A stretch of DNA of 48,040 bases from Cellulomonas sp. (GCA_022013895.1 JAKLPK010000015.1:1-48040), one strand, 5' to 3'. Positions 15,310 to 23,933 are shown, counted from the first letter of the stretch. Notes: generated by a model not told the origin, from the letters alone. A program made the numbers and translations.

Positions 15310-16461
15310 ATGTCCGACGCCGTGATCGTTGCCTATGGACGGTCCGCCATCGCGCGAGCCACCAAGGGCTCGCTCGCCCAGGTCCACCCCGTCGACTTCG
15401 GGGCGCAGACCATTGCGGGGGTGCTGGCCCGGCTGCCCCAGCTCGACCCGGCGGAGATCGACGACCTCATCGTCGGCTGCGCCATCCCCGAGGCCGGGAT
15501 GGGGCTGAACCCGGCCCGGAACATCGTGCTGCGGGCGGGTCTGCCGTTCGAGATCGCTGGTCAGACCGTCAACCGGTTCTGTGCCTCGGGCCTGCAGACC
15601 ATCGCGACAGCCGCCGCCCTCATCGAGGCCGGGATGGCGGACGTCCTCGTGGCCGGCGGAGTCGAGCACATGTCGACGCCCGTCCTGAGTGACGACCCGG
15701 CGTTCCACAACCCGTCGCTGGTCGAGCACACCGACGCCTACCTCTCGATGGGGCTGACGGCCGAGAACGTGGCCGAGCGTTACGGGGTCACCCGCCAGGA
15801 CATGGACGCGATGGCTGTCGACAGCCACGCACGGGCGTCCGCAGCCCGGGACCGCGGGGACTTCGTCGGGCAGATCGTGCCCGTGACCGGACGGGACGCC
15901 GCCGGTGCCGAGATGACCTTCGAGGTCGACGAGTGCCTGCGTCCGGGCACCTCCATGGAGGGGCTCGCCGGGCTGCGGCCGGCGTTCACGCCCGATGGTC
16001 TGGTGACCGCCGGGACGTCGTCCCCGCGCAGCGACGGTGCCGCCTTCGCGGTGCTGATGAGCGCCGAGCGGGCGGCCGCGATCGGTGCGACCCCGATCGC
16101 CCGGGTCACGGGCTTCGCGGTCGCCGGGGTCGACCCGGCGTACATGGGCATCGGGCCCGTCGCCGCTGTGCCGAAGCTGCTCGCGCACACGGGGCTCGGG
16201 CTGGACGACCTCGACGTGATCGAGCTCAACGAGGCCTTCGCGGCCCAGTCGATCGCCGTCATGCGGGAGCTCGGCCTGGACTGGGCCCGGGTCAACCGCA
16301 ACGGGGGAGCGCTCGCCATGGGGCACCCGCTGGGCGCGACCGGTGCGCTGCTCACCTGCAAGGCGCTGGCCGAGCTGGAGGCCACCGGCGGCCGTCGAGC
16401 GATGGTGACCATGTGCATCGGCGGCGGCATGGGGGCGGCCGGGGCGTTCGAGCGCCTCTGA
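15310..16461 (+). CDS. Thiolase (acetyl-CoA acyltransferase), first copy
   Basis: 383 aa from ATG 15310, with GAGAGGAG upstream. All thiolase catalytic motifs are present: nucleophile C91 in NRFCASGLQT, NEAF, H339 in GHPLGATG, and second cysteine C369 in CIGGGMG. It cleaves 3-oxoacyl-CoA with CoA, or condenses in reverse. The other thiolase in the island (22719) is clearly divergent (NRVCLSG, GHPIGQSG), so they likely act on acyl chains of different length. It lies 49 bases after htpG and is probably read with the preceding genes. It is followed by a 237-base intergenic region carrying a LysR-box promoter. Confidence 0.88.
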   Translation: MSDAVIVAYGRSAIARATKGSLAQVHPVDFGAQTIAGVLARLPQLDPAEIDDLIVGCAIPEAGMGLNPARNIVLRAGLPFEIAGQTVNRFCASGLQTIATAAALIEAGMADVLVAGGVEHMSTPVLSDDPAFHNPSLVEHTDAYLSMGLTAENVAERYGVTRQDMDAMAVDSHARASAARDRGDFVGQIVPVTGRDAAGAEMTFEVDECLRPGTSMEGLAGLRPAFTPDGLVTAGTSSPRSDGAAFAVLMSAERAAAIGATPIARVTGFAVAGVDPAYMGIGPVAAVPKLLAHTGLGLDDLDVIELNEAFAAQSIAVMRELGLDWARVNRNGGALAMGHPLGATGALLTCKALAELEATGGRRAMVTMCIGGGMGAAGAFERL

Positions 16462-16495
16462 GGCGCGGCCCGGTGCGGACCGCCGGCTGCGACTG

Positions 16496-16539
16496 ATGCA
16501 AGTTGGGCATTTCCCGATCTACCTGCGGAAATGAAGGAT
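16496..16539 (+). promoter_or_regulatory. LysR-type box and -10 upstream of the second beta-diketone hydrolase gene
   Basis: ATGC-N7-GCAT at 16496-16510 (perfect arms, T-N11-A) with AAGGAT at 16534-16539 at the common +38 offset. It lies in the 16462-16698 gap, 189 bases before ATG 16699. No other gene is seen in that gap. Confidence 0.6.
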
Positions 16540-16698
16540 CGAGAGGTCAGAGATCCAGCGCCCAGACATCCGGGCCCGAGCCAGGCATGTGCCGAGTCAA
16601 CGATGCGACGCACATGCGGGCCCACGGGCCGGAGCGTCCCGAAGGTCATCGCCGAATCATCGGGCGCCTCGTACCGGAGCCACGCAAGGAGCAGTCGG

Positions 16699-17595
16699 AT
16701 GACCAACACGAACTACGTGAAGTGGCCGGACTTCGAGCAGATCAAGGAGATGTTCAAGGAGCTCTTCATCATGGACCGTCGCGAGGACGGCGTGGTGACG
16801 GTGCGCATGCACTGCAACGGCGGCCCGCTGATCTGGTCGATGGAGCTGCACGACGCCATCGGCAAGATGTGGCGGATGCTCGGCACCGACCGCTCCACCG
16901 AGATGATCATCTTCACCGGGACGGACGACGTCTGGGTCTCCGACTTCGAGGCGGAGAGCTGGCTGCCGGAGACCACGGACCCGGCGGGCACCCGGTACGA
17001 CCACATGTTCGTCGACGGGCGACGCATGATCATCGCCCAGATCCAGGACACCGAGGTCCCCACCCTCGGCGTGCTGAGCGGTTCGGGCGGTCACACCGAG
17101 CTCGCGCTCATGTGCGACTTCGCGATCATGGCCGACGACATCACGATCCTCGACCCGCACATGCTGGTCGGGAACGTGCCCGGTGACGGCATCCACAGCT
17201 GCTTCCTCGAGCTGATGCCGTACCGCCAGGCCATCTGGTACCTCATGACCGGTGACACGATGACCGCCGCCCAGGCCCTGCAGTTCGGTCTGGTCTCCGA
17301 GATCGTCCCCCGCGAGAAGCTCATGGACCGGGCCTACGAGATCGCCGACCTGCTGATGAAGCAGAACCGCATCGTCCGTCGGCTGTCGACGCAGGTCGTG
17401 CGCCGGCAGTGGAAGCAGCGGATCGTCGACGACCTGGACATGGCCTTCGGGACCGAGATGTTCGGCTGCTTCACCGACAGCCACGAGCACTCGTTCATGC
17501 CGTCGGTCAACGAGATCACCGGCGCCCGGCCGAACTACCGGGGCAACACGAAGCTTCCCGAGGGGTTCGTCATCCCGGAGAAGAAGAAGGACTGA
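16699..17595 (+). CDS. Crotonase-superfamily beta-diketone hydrolase, 6-oxocamphor hydrolase-like (copy 2)
   Basis: 298 aa from ATG 16699, with AAGGAG 8 bases upstream. It is a divergent paralogue of the protein at 4758. It retains the same oxocamphor-hydrolase residue pattern: W46-x4-H51, H132 in SGSGGHTEL, H154-x8-D163 in PHM...VPGDG, and E253. It ends in a Lys-rich tail. The expected reaction is hydrolytic C-C cleavage of a cyclic or linear beta-diketone. Having two copies suggests two ring-opening or deacylation steps, two stereoisomers, or a mixed oligomer (inference). Its last 26 bases overlap the convergent end of the LysR gene. It has its own LysR-box promoter. Confidence 0.78.
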   Translation: MTNTNYVKWPDFEQIKEMFKELFIMDRREDGVVTVRMHCNGGPLIWSMELHDAIGKMWRMLGTDRSTEMIIFTGTDDVWVSDFEAESWLPETTDPAGTRYDHMFVDGRRMIIAQIQDTEVPTLGVLSGSGGHTELALMCDFAIMADDITILDPHMLVGNVPGDGIHSCFLELMPYRQAIWYLMTGDTMTAAQALQFGLVSEIVPREKLMDRAYEIADLLMKQNRIVRRLSTQVVRRQWKQRIVDDLDMAFGTEMFGCFTDSHEHSFMPSVNEITGARPNYRGNTKLPEGFVIPEKKKD

Positions 17596-18520
17596 CCGGT
17601 CCTCCGTTCGGCCGCGCAGGGGCGCGGTACCCCCTGCGCTGGTCCCGGATCAGCTCCACGAAGTTCTGCAGCGTCTTCTGGGCATTGTCCTTGCGGCGGA
17701 CCAGAACCATCGAGAACGACGAGTCGATATCGCCCAGGGTGCAGATCTTGAATCCTCCGACATCGGCTGAGGCGTTGAAGATCTTGGTCGGGATGAATGC
17801 GATTCCCAGGCCGAGGGACGTCTGCAGCAGCGCAGTGCTCGTGTTCGGGACGTACTCGATCCCGGCCGCCTCGGGCCCACGGTGGGTCCGTCCCGCCAGC
17901 CGGAGCTGTTTGAGGAAAGGAGGATCGACATGACGCGGGATGATGAGCGGTCGGTCGAGCAGCTCACGCGCTGTCACCACATCGCCCAGGTCGGCGCCCA
18001 GGTCGGGGCGCATGACCGCGACGAAGTTGTCCTCGCAGACCGGCGTGCGAACGAGCTTGTCGCTGTCCGGGACGGCGAAGTCGAGCGTGAAGGCGGCGTC
18101 GTAGACGCCGTGCAGGATGGAGTCCGCGAGCTCGTCGAAAGGGATGTCCTCGACCCGGGTGCTGACCTTCGGGTACTGCTCGATGAACGAGGTCATGAAT
18201 CCTTTGAAGAGCGGTCCGAACTCACGAACCGCAGCAATGCTCAGATGACCCTCATGGCCCTTCTTGGCGGCCTCCATGAGGCTCGCGACATGCGCATGGT
18301 GGCGCACCAGGAGGTCACAGTTGTCGTACAGGACCTGGCCCGCCTCGGTGAGGCAGACGTTCCTGGTGTCCCGGTCGAAGAGCTGGACGCCGAGCTCTTT
18401 CTCCAGGCTCGCGATCTGACGGCTCAGCGCCGGCTGGCCGATGTAGAAGTGCTCGGCGGCCTTGCTGAAGTTCCGGTACATCGCGACGAACTGGAAGTAC
18501 TTGAGCGACATCATGTCCAT
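17570..18520 (-). CDS. LysR-family transcriptional regulator, probable island regulator
   Basis: 316 aa if started at ATG 18520; ATG 18514 is a better fit to the upstream GGAG (10-base spacing rather than 4). The winged helix-turn-helix covers roughly residues 5-65 (SLKYFQFVAMYRNFSKAAEH, QPALSRQIASLEKELGVQLF). A LysR substrate-binding domain follows (about 90-295). Such proteins bind T-N11-A sites as tetramers and respond to a pathway intermediate. It is transcribed divergently from the butyrate kinase gene. Five T-N11-A boxes with a fixed -10 distance lie at island promoters, which makes it the likely activator. Its 3' end overlaps the second diketone hydrolase gene by 26 bases. Confidence 0.88.
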   Translation of the reverse strand: MDMMSLKYFQFVAMYRNFSKAAEHFYIGQPALSRQIASLEKELGVQLFDRDTRNVCLTEAGQVLYDNCDLLVRHHAHVASLMEAAKKGHEGHLSIAAVREFGPLFKGFMTSFIEQYPKVSTRVEDIPFDELADSILHGVYDAAFTLDFAVPDSDKLVRTPVCEDNFVAVMRPDLGADLGDVVTARELLDRPLIIPRHVDPPFLKQLRLAGRTHRGPEAAGIEYVPNTSTALLQTSLGLGIAFIPTKIFNASADVGGFKICTLGDIDSSFSMVLVRRKDNAQKTLQNFVELIRDQRRGYRAPARPNGGPVSPSSSPG

Positions 18521-18747
18521 GGGGCTCCAATCACGACGTCGTGCCTAGCCGGGCGTGCGCGTGGCCTTCGGGCGTTCCCACCATGTCGGCGGTGCCGCGC
18601 GCGCCCCGTGCCCCCAGGGTGCCGCCACCCGGCCGGTGCTGACCATAGCCACACCCACCCCGTCCGGCGCCAGTCCATCGTCCTGGCCGGCCCGGCCCTC
18701 GTCATGCACCCACGCGGGTGCTCCCTCGTCCCGTCCCGGAGGACCCG
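18521..18747. promoter_or_regulatory. Divergent lysR / butyrate kinase intergenic region
   Basis: 227 bases. It contains a perfect 12-bp palindrome CACGACGTCGTG (18532-18543) just before the lysR start, a candidate autoregulatory site. A small hairpin in the kinase leader has GCACCC arms (18706-18711 with 18716-18721), and GGAGG precedes ATG 18748. I found no ATGC-N7-GCAT box here, so control of the kinase operon is unclear. Confidence 0.35.
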
Positions 18748-19872
18748 ATGACCCGCCTGCTCGCCATCAACTGCGGTTCGACGTCGACCAAGGTCGCGTA
18801 CTTCGACGACGAGACGATGGTCCACAAGGCCTCGCTCGACGTGCCGCTCGCCGACCTGGCGACCATGCCGAAGGTGCTCGACCAGCTGGAGTACCGCAGC
18901 GCCCAGGTCGAGGCGTTCCTCACCGAGCACGCTGTGCCGATCGCCGAGCTGGACATGGTGGTGGCCCGCGCCGGCGCGATCCCGCACGTGCCGACCGGTG
19001 GTGCCTACGAGGTCAACGAGCTCATGGTCGCGACCCTCATCCATGCACCGGCCGCCCAGCACGCCTCGAGCCTGTCGTGCCTGATCGGTCGCGAGCTCAC
19101 GGCGGGCACCGACATCCCGGTGATCATCTACGACCCCACCGCCGTGCGGTGCGTGGACGAGATCGCGATGATCACGGGCGTCCCGCAGATCGTGAACCTG
19201 CCGGTGTTCCACCTGCTCAACACCAAGATGGCCGGGCGCCGGTACGCCGCATCGGTCGGTCGCAGCTACGACGAGCTCAACCTGGTGATCGCGCACCTCG
19301 GTGGCGGCATCACCCTCGGCTTCCACGACCACGGCCGGGTCGCCGACTGGGTCTACGACGACGAGGGCGCCATGTCCCCGCAGCGGGCCGGTGCCATCCC
19401 GACCCGGTTCCTCACCGACTTCTGCTTCACCAGCGGCCGCTCCCACCAGGAGATGCGGATGTACCTGGCGGGCGGCTCCGGTGTCGCCGCCCACCTGGGC
19501 ACCCAGGACCTGCGCGACGTCGAACGACTCATCGCCGACGGGGACGAGCACGCCGCGCTCATCTACCGCGCGATGGCCTACGGCGTCGCCAAGTCCATCG
19601 GTGCGCTGTCCGTGATCCGCGCCGGGCAGGTCGACCAGATCATCCTCACCGGCGGGATCGCGCACTCGGCGATGTTCACGGGCTGGGTGCGTGAGCTCGT
19701 CGAGTTCATCGCCCCCGTGACGGTGCTGCCCGGGGAGAACGAGATGGAGGCGCTCGCGGCGGGCGGGCTGCGTGTGCTCGCGGGCGACGAGCCGCTGCAC
19801 CCGTACGACGTCTACCCGCCCGGCTACTCCTCGATCGAGGAGATCCTCGCCCGCCCCAGCTTCCTGGCCTGA
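18748..19872 (+). CDS. buk: Butyrate kinase (acetokinase family)
   Basis: 374 aa from ATG 18748, with CGGAGG upstream. Acetate/butyrate kinase signatures: N8-C-G-S-T-S-T-K near the N-terminus, HLGGGITLGFHDHGR in the phosphate-binding region, TGGIAHS near the end, and a typical Buk finish (EPLHPYDVYPPGYS). It converts butyryl phosphate and ADP to butyrate and ATP in the cytoplasm. Phosphate butyryltransferase is encoded four genes downstream in the same run, completing a substrate-level phosphorylation route. Branched or keto acyl phosphates are possible substrates. It is the first gene of the run 18748-25294. Confidence 0.9.
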   Translation: MTRLLAINCGSTSTKVAYFDDETMVHKASLDVPLADLATMPKVLDQLEYRSAQVEAFLTEHAVPIAELDMVVARAGAIPHVPTGGAYEVNELMVATLIHAPAAQHASSLSCLIGRELTAGTDIPVIIYDPTAVRCVDEIAMITGVPQIVNLPVFHLLNTKMAGRRYAASVGRSYDELNLVIAHLGGGITLGFHDHGRVADWVYDDEGAMSPQRAGAIPTRFLTDFCFTSGRSHQEMRMYLAGGSGVAAHLGTQDLRDVERLIADGDEHAALIYRAMAYGVAKSIGALSVIRAGQVDQIILTGGIAHSAMFTGWVRELVEFIAPVTVLPGENEMEALAAGGLRVLAGDEPLHPYDVYPPGYSSIEEILARPSFLA

Positions 19873-19947
19873 CCTGCGCCGGAGGCATCCGCTGCCGGCG
19901 CACCACCTTCCGCACCACGTACCCGCACCACGAGAGAGGACAGTCCG

Positions 19948-20778
19948 ATGAGTCTCCAGAACAAGGTGATCATCTCCGCAGCGCTGACCGGAGCAGTCAC
20001 GCCCAAGTCGGCGAACCCGGCGATCCCCATGACACCCGAGGAGATCGCCGAGGACGCCTACCGCGTGTGGCAGGCCGGCGCCGCGATCGTGCACCTGCAC
20101 ATGCGGGACGACGAGGGCCGCGGCACGATGGACAAGGACCGCTTCGTGCGGACGGTGGCGCTCATCAAGGAGCGCACCGACTGCGACATCGTCATCAACT
20201 GCACCACGGCGGGGGACTCCCGCGCCGGTGACGCGGAGCGGATGGCGCACCTGCCGATCGTGCGTCCGGAGATCGCCTCGTACGACTCCGGCTCGTTCAA
20301 CTGGATGCCGGACGGGGTGTTCGTCAACAGCCCGCAGTTCCTGGACACGATGGGTCGGCTCATGCAGGAGCTGAACATCAAGCCCGAGCTGGAGATCTTC
20401 GACTCCGGGTTCATGAGTGCGGCCCAGTACTTCGTCAAGACGGGTGCCCTGGTCGCGCCGCTGCACTACCAGTTCGTGCTCGGGGTGCTCGGTGGCATGG
20501 ACGCCACGGTCGAGAACCTCGACTACCTGGCCCGCCAGCTCCCGGCGGGGTCGACCTGGTCGGCGTTCGGCATCGGCCGCCACCACCTGCCGATCATGTT
20601 CGCCACGCTGGCCCTCGGCGGGCACATCCGGGTCGGGCTGGAGGACAACGTCTTCTACTCCAAGGGTGTGCTCGCCACGAACACGTCCCTGGTCGAACGT
20701 GCCGCGCGGGTCATCCGTGAGTTCGGCAAGGAGCCGGCGACGCCCGACGAGGCTCGTCAGATCCTCAGCCTGAGCTGA
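19948..20778 (+). CDS. Beta-keto acid cleavage enzyme (BKACE, DUF849 family)
   Basis: 276 aa from ATG 19948, with GAGAGGA upstream. The TIM-barrel Zn site is H49-L-H51, with third ligand E232. The family's catalytic Arg and Asp match R228 and D233 in HIRVGLEDN (by analogy to Kce of lysine fermentation, from memory). These enzymes run: beta-keto acid + acetyl-CoA -> acetoacetate + acyl-CoA. The stop overlaps the next start (TGATG), so it is translationally coupled to the phosphotriesterase-like hydrolase. Next to thiolase and CoA-transferase genes it implies a beta-keto acid (for example 3,5-dioxo) intermediate. The 19873-19947 gap has no obvious promoter. Confidence 0.88.
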   Translation: MSLQNKVIISAALTGAVTPKSANPAIPMTPEEIAEDAYRVWQAGAAIVHLHMRDDEGRGTMDKDRFVRTVALIKERTDCDIVINCTTAGDSRAGDAERMAHLPIVRPEIASYDSGSFNWMPDGVFVNSPQFLDTMGRLMQELNIKPELEIFDSGFMSAAQYFVKTGALVAPLHYQFVLGVLGGMDATVENLDYLARQLPAGSTWSAFGIGRHHLPIMFATLALGGHIRVGLEDNVFYSKGVLATNTSLVERAARVIREFGKEPATPDEARQILSLS

Positions 20779-21770
20779 TGGGCGAGTCGATGAGCGTGGT
20801 CACGACGGTGCGCGGGGCGATCGACCCGGCCGACCTGGGTCGCACCCTGGTGCACGAGCACTTCACCTTCGGCTACCCCGGTCACGAGGGGGACCGGACG
20901 ATGTGGACGTACGACGAGGACGACGTCCTCGCCCGGGCGCAGCGGGCCGTGGCTGCGGTGCGCTCGTACGGCGTCACCACGCTCGTCGACCTCACACCGA
21001 ACGACTGCGGACGCGATGTGCGGCTGCTCAAGGAGATCTCGGAGCGCTTCGACATCCAGGTCGTGGCCACCTCCGGCTACTACTACGAGGGCGAGGGCGG
21101 CGCGCCCTACTTCAAGTTCCGGCGCCTGTTCGCGGACATCGTCGCCGAGCTCACCGAGCTGTACGTCACCGAGCTCACCGAGGGGGTCGAGGGGACCGGT
21201 ATCCGCACCGGCGTCATGAAGGTCGCCACCAGCGCCGGCCAGATCACCGACTACGAGCGGGCCACGATCGAGGCCGCAGCGGCGGCCCAGCAGATCACCG
21301 GTGCCCCGATCGTGACCCACACCTCGAACGGCACGATGGGTCCCGAGCAGGCCCGGCTGCTGCTCGACCTCGGGGCCGACCCGGCGAAGGTGGTCATCGG
21401 CCACATGTGCGGGCGGTCGCACGACGTGGACTACCAGCTCGAGGTGCTGCGGCTGGGGTTCGGCGTGGGCTTCGACCGCATCGGCGGCACCCGGATGTTC
21501 AGCGACGTGACCGACGACGACCGGATGGACATGGTCGTCAACCTGATGGACCGCGGGTTCAGCGACCGGATCTTCCTGTCCCACGACAGCGTCAACCACT
21601 GGAAGGGGCGGGACGCCCAGGCGTTCCACCGGCTGCCCGGGGTCGACACCTGGACGATCGCCCGGATCGGCGACTACATCATCCCCGGGCTGCTCGCGCG
21701 GGGGCTGTCGGAGGCCGATATCGACGGGCTGCTCATCGGCAACGTCACGAGCCTGTGGCAGACGTCATGA
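20778..21770 (+). CDS. Phosphotriesterase-family metal-dependent hydrolase
   Basis: 330 aa from ATG 20778, overlapping the BKACE stop by one base; M5 at 20790 is an alternative start. All binuclear metal ligands of the family are present: H26-E-H28, the Lys to be carbamylated K148 (GVMKVATS), H181 (THTSNG), H209 (IGHMCG) and D270 (LSHDS). Natural members are mostly lactonases, amidohydrolases or esterases rather than organophosphate hydrolases. Between BKACE and phosphate butyryltransferase genes it may open a lactone form of the pathway acid or act as a ring-opening cyclohydrolase (inference). The 3' end overlaps the next gene by ATGA. Confidence 0.85.
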   Translation: MGESMSVVTTVRGAIDPADLGRTLVHEHFTFGYPGHEGDRTMWTYDEDDVLARAQRAVAAVRSYGVTTLVDLTPNDCGRDVRLLKEISERFDIQVVATSGYYYEGEGGAPYFKFRRLFADIVAELTELYVTELTEGVEGTGIRTGVMKVATSAGQITDYERATIEAAAAAQQITGAPIVTHTSNGTMGPEQARLLLDLGADPAKVVIGHMCGRSHDVDYQLEVLRLGFGVGFDRIGGTRMFSDVTDDDRMDMVVNLMDRGFSDRIFLSHDSVNHWKGRDAQAFHRLPGVDTWTIARIGDYIIPGLLARGLSEADIDGLLIGNVTSLWQTS

Positions 21771-22717
21771 GGTACGCGGACTACGCCGAGCTGGCGGCAC
21801 GGGCCCGGTCGCTCGGGCTGACCGCCCGCTGCGCGGTGGCCGGCGCCGCGAGCGCCCACACCCTCGAGGCGGTCTACCAGGCCGCCGACCAGGGCTTCGT
21901 GGCGCCCGTGCTGATCGGCCCGCGTGCCCGGGTGCTCGCGATGCTCGCCGAGCTGGGCCTGCCGCCCGAGCGTGCCGAGCTCGTCGACTGCCCGGACGGC
22001 CAGAACCCGGCGCAGATCGCCGTCGAGCTGGTCCGCGAGGGTGCGGCGGACTTCATCCTCAAGGGCGCGATCGAGACCCGGGACCTGCTGCGACCGATCC
22101 TGGACAAGGCGACCGGGCTGAACGACGAGGGGTTCGTCACCCATCTCGGGCTGATGCAGATCACCGGGTACCACCGGCTGCTCGCGATGAGCGACGCCGC
22201 GGTCGTCCCGTACCCGACGTTGGCGGACAAGGCGAAGATCGTCCGGGTCTGCACCGCCGCCCTGCGCCGGCTCGGCATCGACCGGCCCGTGGTCGCCGCG
22301 CTCGCCTCCGTCGAGGTGGTCAACCCCAAGCTCGTCGAGACGGTCGAGGCGCGCGCCCTGCAGGAGCAGGCCGAACGCGGTGAGCTCGGCGACACCGTGG
22401 TCATCGGCCCGATCTCCTACGACCTGGCGACCAGCACCGAGGCGGCCGTGATCAAGGGGTACGACAACCCGTACGCCGGGGACGTCGACATGCTCCTCGT
22501 CCCGCAGATGGTCACCGGCAACGTCATGAGCAAGATCTGGAACGCCGAACCGGCGAACATCCTCGGCGGCTGCCTGGTCGGCGCCCGGGTGCCGGTGGCC
22601 CTGACGTCGCGGAGCGCGGGCACGCCCGAGAAGCTCCACTCCCTGCTGCTGTGCAGCCTGCTCGGCGCATCCGCGCCGGACCCGTCCCCCGTCGCCGTCG
22701 TCACCCAGGAGCACTGA
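21767..22717 (+). CDS. ptb: Phosphate butyryltransferase (phosphate acyltransferase family)
   Basis: 316 aa starting in the ATGA overlap with the preceding hydrolase gene. It has the Pta/Ptb fold: N-terminal AVAGAASAHTLEAV, the KGAIETRDLLRPIL segment, HLGLM, KAKIVRVC, and a C-terminal NILGGCLVGARVPVALTSRS stretch. Its length is that of Ptb (~300 aa), and it lacks the extra domains of long Pta. It interconverts acyl-CoA + phosphate and acyl phosphate + CoA, feeding the butyrate kinase encoded at 18748. Acetyl or branched acyl substrates are also possible. Confidence 0.88.
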   Translation: MRYADYAELAARARSLGLTARCAVAGAASAHTLEAVYQAADQGFVAPVLIGPRARVLAMLAELGLPPERAELVDCPDGQNPAQIAVELVREGAADFILKGAIETRDLLRPILDKATGLNDEGFVTHLGLMQITGYHRLLAMSDAAVVPYPTLADKAKIVRVCTAALRRLGIDRPVVAALASVEVVNPKLVETVEARALQEQAERGELGDTVVIGPISYDLATSTEAAVIKGYDNPYAGDVDMLLVPQMVTGNVMSKIWNAEPANILGGCLVGARVPVALTSRSAGTPEKLHSLLLCSLLGASAPDPSPVAVVTQEH

Positions 22718-22718
22718 C

Positions 22719-23924
22719 ATGCCCCACGCACCCTCGCCCACCTTCGGCCCGGACGACGTCGTCGTCGTCGGGGCCGCCCGCACCCCGAACGGTCGTCTCA
22801 AAGGCGCGCTGGCGGGGTTGTCCGCGGTCGAGCTCGGCTCGATCGCGATCCGCGGGGCGCTCGATCGCGGCGGGGTCCCCGCCGCGGAGGTCGACCTCGT
22901 CGTCATGGGCAATGTGCTCCAGGCGGGCCTGGGGCAGTGCCCCGCCCGGCAGGCCGCGGTCGGGGCCGGTATCGGGTGGGACGTCCCGGCGAGCACCGTG
23001 AACCGGGTCTGCCTGTCCGGTCTGTCGGCCATCATCGACGCGGCCCGGGTGATCCGCTGCGGCGAGGCGACGGTCGCGGTCGCGGGCGGGATGGAGTCCA
23101 TGACCCACGCCCCGCACCTGCTGCGCGGGTCCAGGTTCGGCCAGGCGTTCGGCAACGCCGAGCTGGTCGACTCGATGGCCAACGACGGTCTGTCCGATGC
23201 CTGGTCGCACGAGGCGATGGGGCTCGACACCGAACGTCGGCTCGCGGACTTCCCGGCGACCCGCGCCGAGCAGGACGAGGTCGCGGCGCGCTCCCACGTC
23301 CGTGCCGCGCAGGCGTGGGCCGACGGCGTGTTCGACGACGAGGTGGTGCCGGTGACGGTGCGCCAGAAGCGCTCCGAGACGGTCGTGACCCAGGACGAGG
23401 GCATCCGGCCGGACAGCACGTCCGCCTCGCTCGGCGCCCTGCGCCTGGCCTTCGACCCGGACGGCTCGATCACGGCGGGCAACTCCTCGTCGATCAACGA
23501 CGGCGGTGCCGCGGTGGTGCTCACCACCCGGGCCCATGCGGCGCAGCGCGGCTGGACCGTGCTCGCGACGTTGCGGGCCGCGGCGCAGGTCGCGGGCCCG
23601 TCGCCCGCACTGGCCCCCCAGCCCGGCAACGCGATCGCAGCAGCACTGGCGAAGCAGGGCTGGACGGCCGACGACCTCGACCTGGTCGAGATCAACGAGG
23701 CGTTCGCCGCGGTCGCCGTCACAGCCGTGCACCAGCTCGGGCTGAGCTGGGACAAGGTCAACGTGCACGGCGGCGGAGTTGCCGTGGGGCACCCCATCGG
23801 GCAGTCGGGTGCCCGGCTCGTGGTGCACATGGCGCACGAGCTGCACCGCAGGAACGGTGGCCGCGCCGCGGTCGCCCTGTGCGGCGGGACGGGGCAGGGC
23901 GACGCCCTGCTCCTCGAGGCCTAG
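22719..23924 (+). CDS. Thiolase (acetyl-CoA C-acetyltransferase-like), second copy
   Basis: 401 aa from ATG 22719, one base after the preceding stop. Thiolase motifs: nucleophile C98 (NRVCLSG), GGMESMTHAPHLL, NEAF, GHPIGQSG (catalytic His) and C388 in CGGTGQG. The GGMESM-x-H-A-P sequence is typical of biosynthetic/acetoacetyl-CoA thiolases, so cleavage of acetoacetyl-CoA to two acetyl-CoA is the likely job. That fits the acetoacetate released by BKACE and activated by the CoA-transferase encoded just downstream. Confidence 0.9.
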   Translation: MPHAPSPTFGPDDVVVVGAARTPNGRLKGALAGLSAVELGSIAIRGALDRGGVPAAEVDLVVMGNVLQAGLGQCPARQAAVGAGIGWDVPASTVNRVCLSGLSAIIDAARVIRCGEATVAVAGGMESMTHAPHLLRGSRFGQAFGNAELVDSMANDGLSDAWSHEAMGLDTERRLADFPATRAEQDEVAARSHVRAAQAWADGVFDDEVVPVTVRQKRSETVVTQDEGIRPDSTSASLGALRLAFDPDGSITAGNSSSINDGGAAVVLTTRAHAAQRGWTVLATLRAAAQVAGPSPALAPQPGNAIAAALAKQGWTADDLDLVEINEAFAAVAVTAVHQLGLSWDKVNVHGGGVAVGHPIGQSGARLVVHMAHELHRRNGGRAAVALCGGTGQGDALLLEA

Positions 23925-23933
23925 GAGAGCGCG

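Noticed and set aside
12129-15311. A ~1060-codon open frame on the minus strand opposite the MFS gene, htpG and the thiolase start
   Set aside because: It mirrors codon structure of well-recognised plus-strand genes in high-GC DNA, and its translation is Arg/Gly/His-rich without any domain.
16462-16490. Terminator after the first thiolase
   Set aside because: Only short, interrupted GC pairing and no T-tract.
4758-17595. Assigning the two crotonases as enoyl-CoA hydratases or as BamA/Oah-type 6-oxocyclohexene-carboxyl-CoA hydrolases
   Set aside because: The Trp-x4-His, His and His-x8-Asp pattern fits oxocamphor hydrolase better, and no benzoyl-CoA pathway genes are nearby.
18521-18747. A sixth ATGC-N7-GCAT box upstream of butyrate kinase
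   Set aside because: The only ATGC here (18704) has CGGG in place of the second arm and no A at the T-N11-A position.
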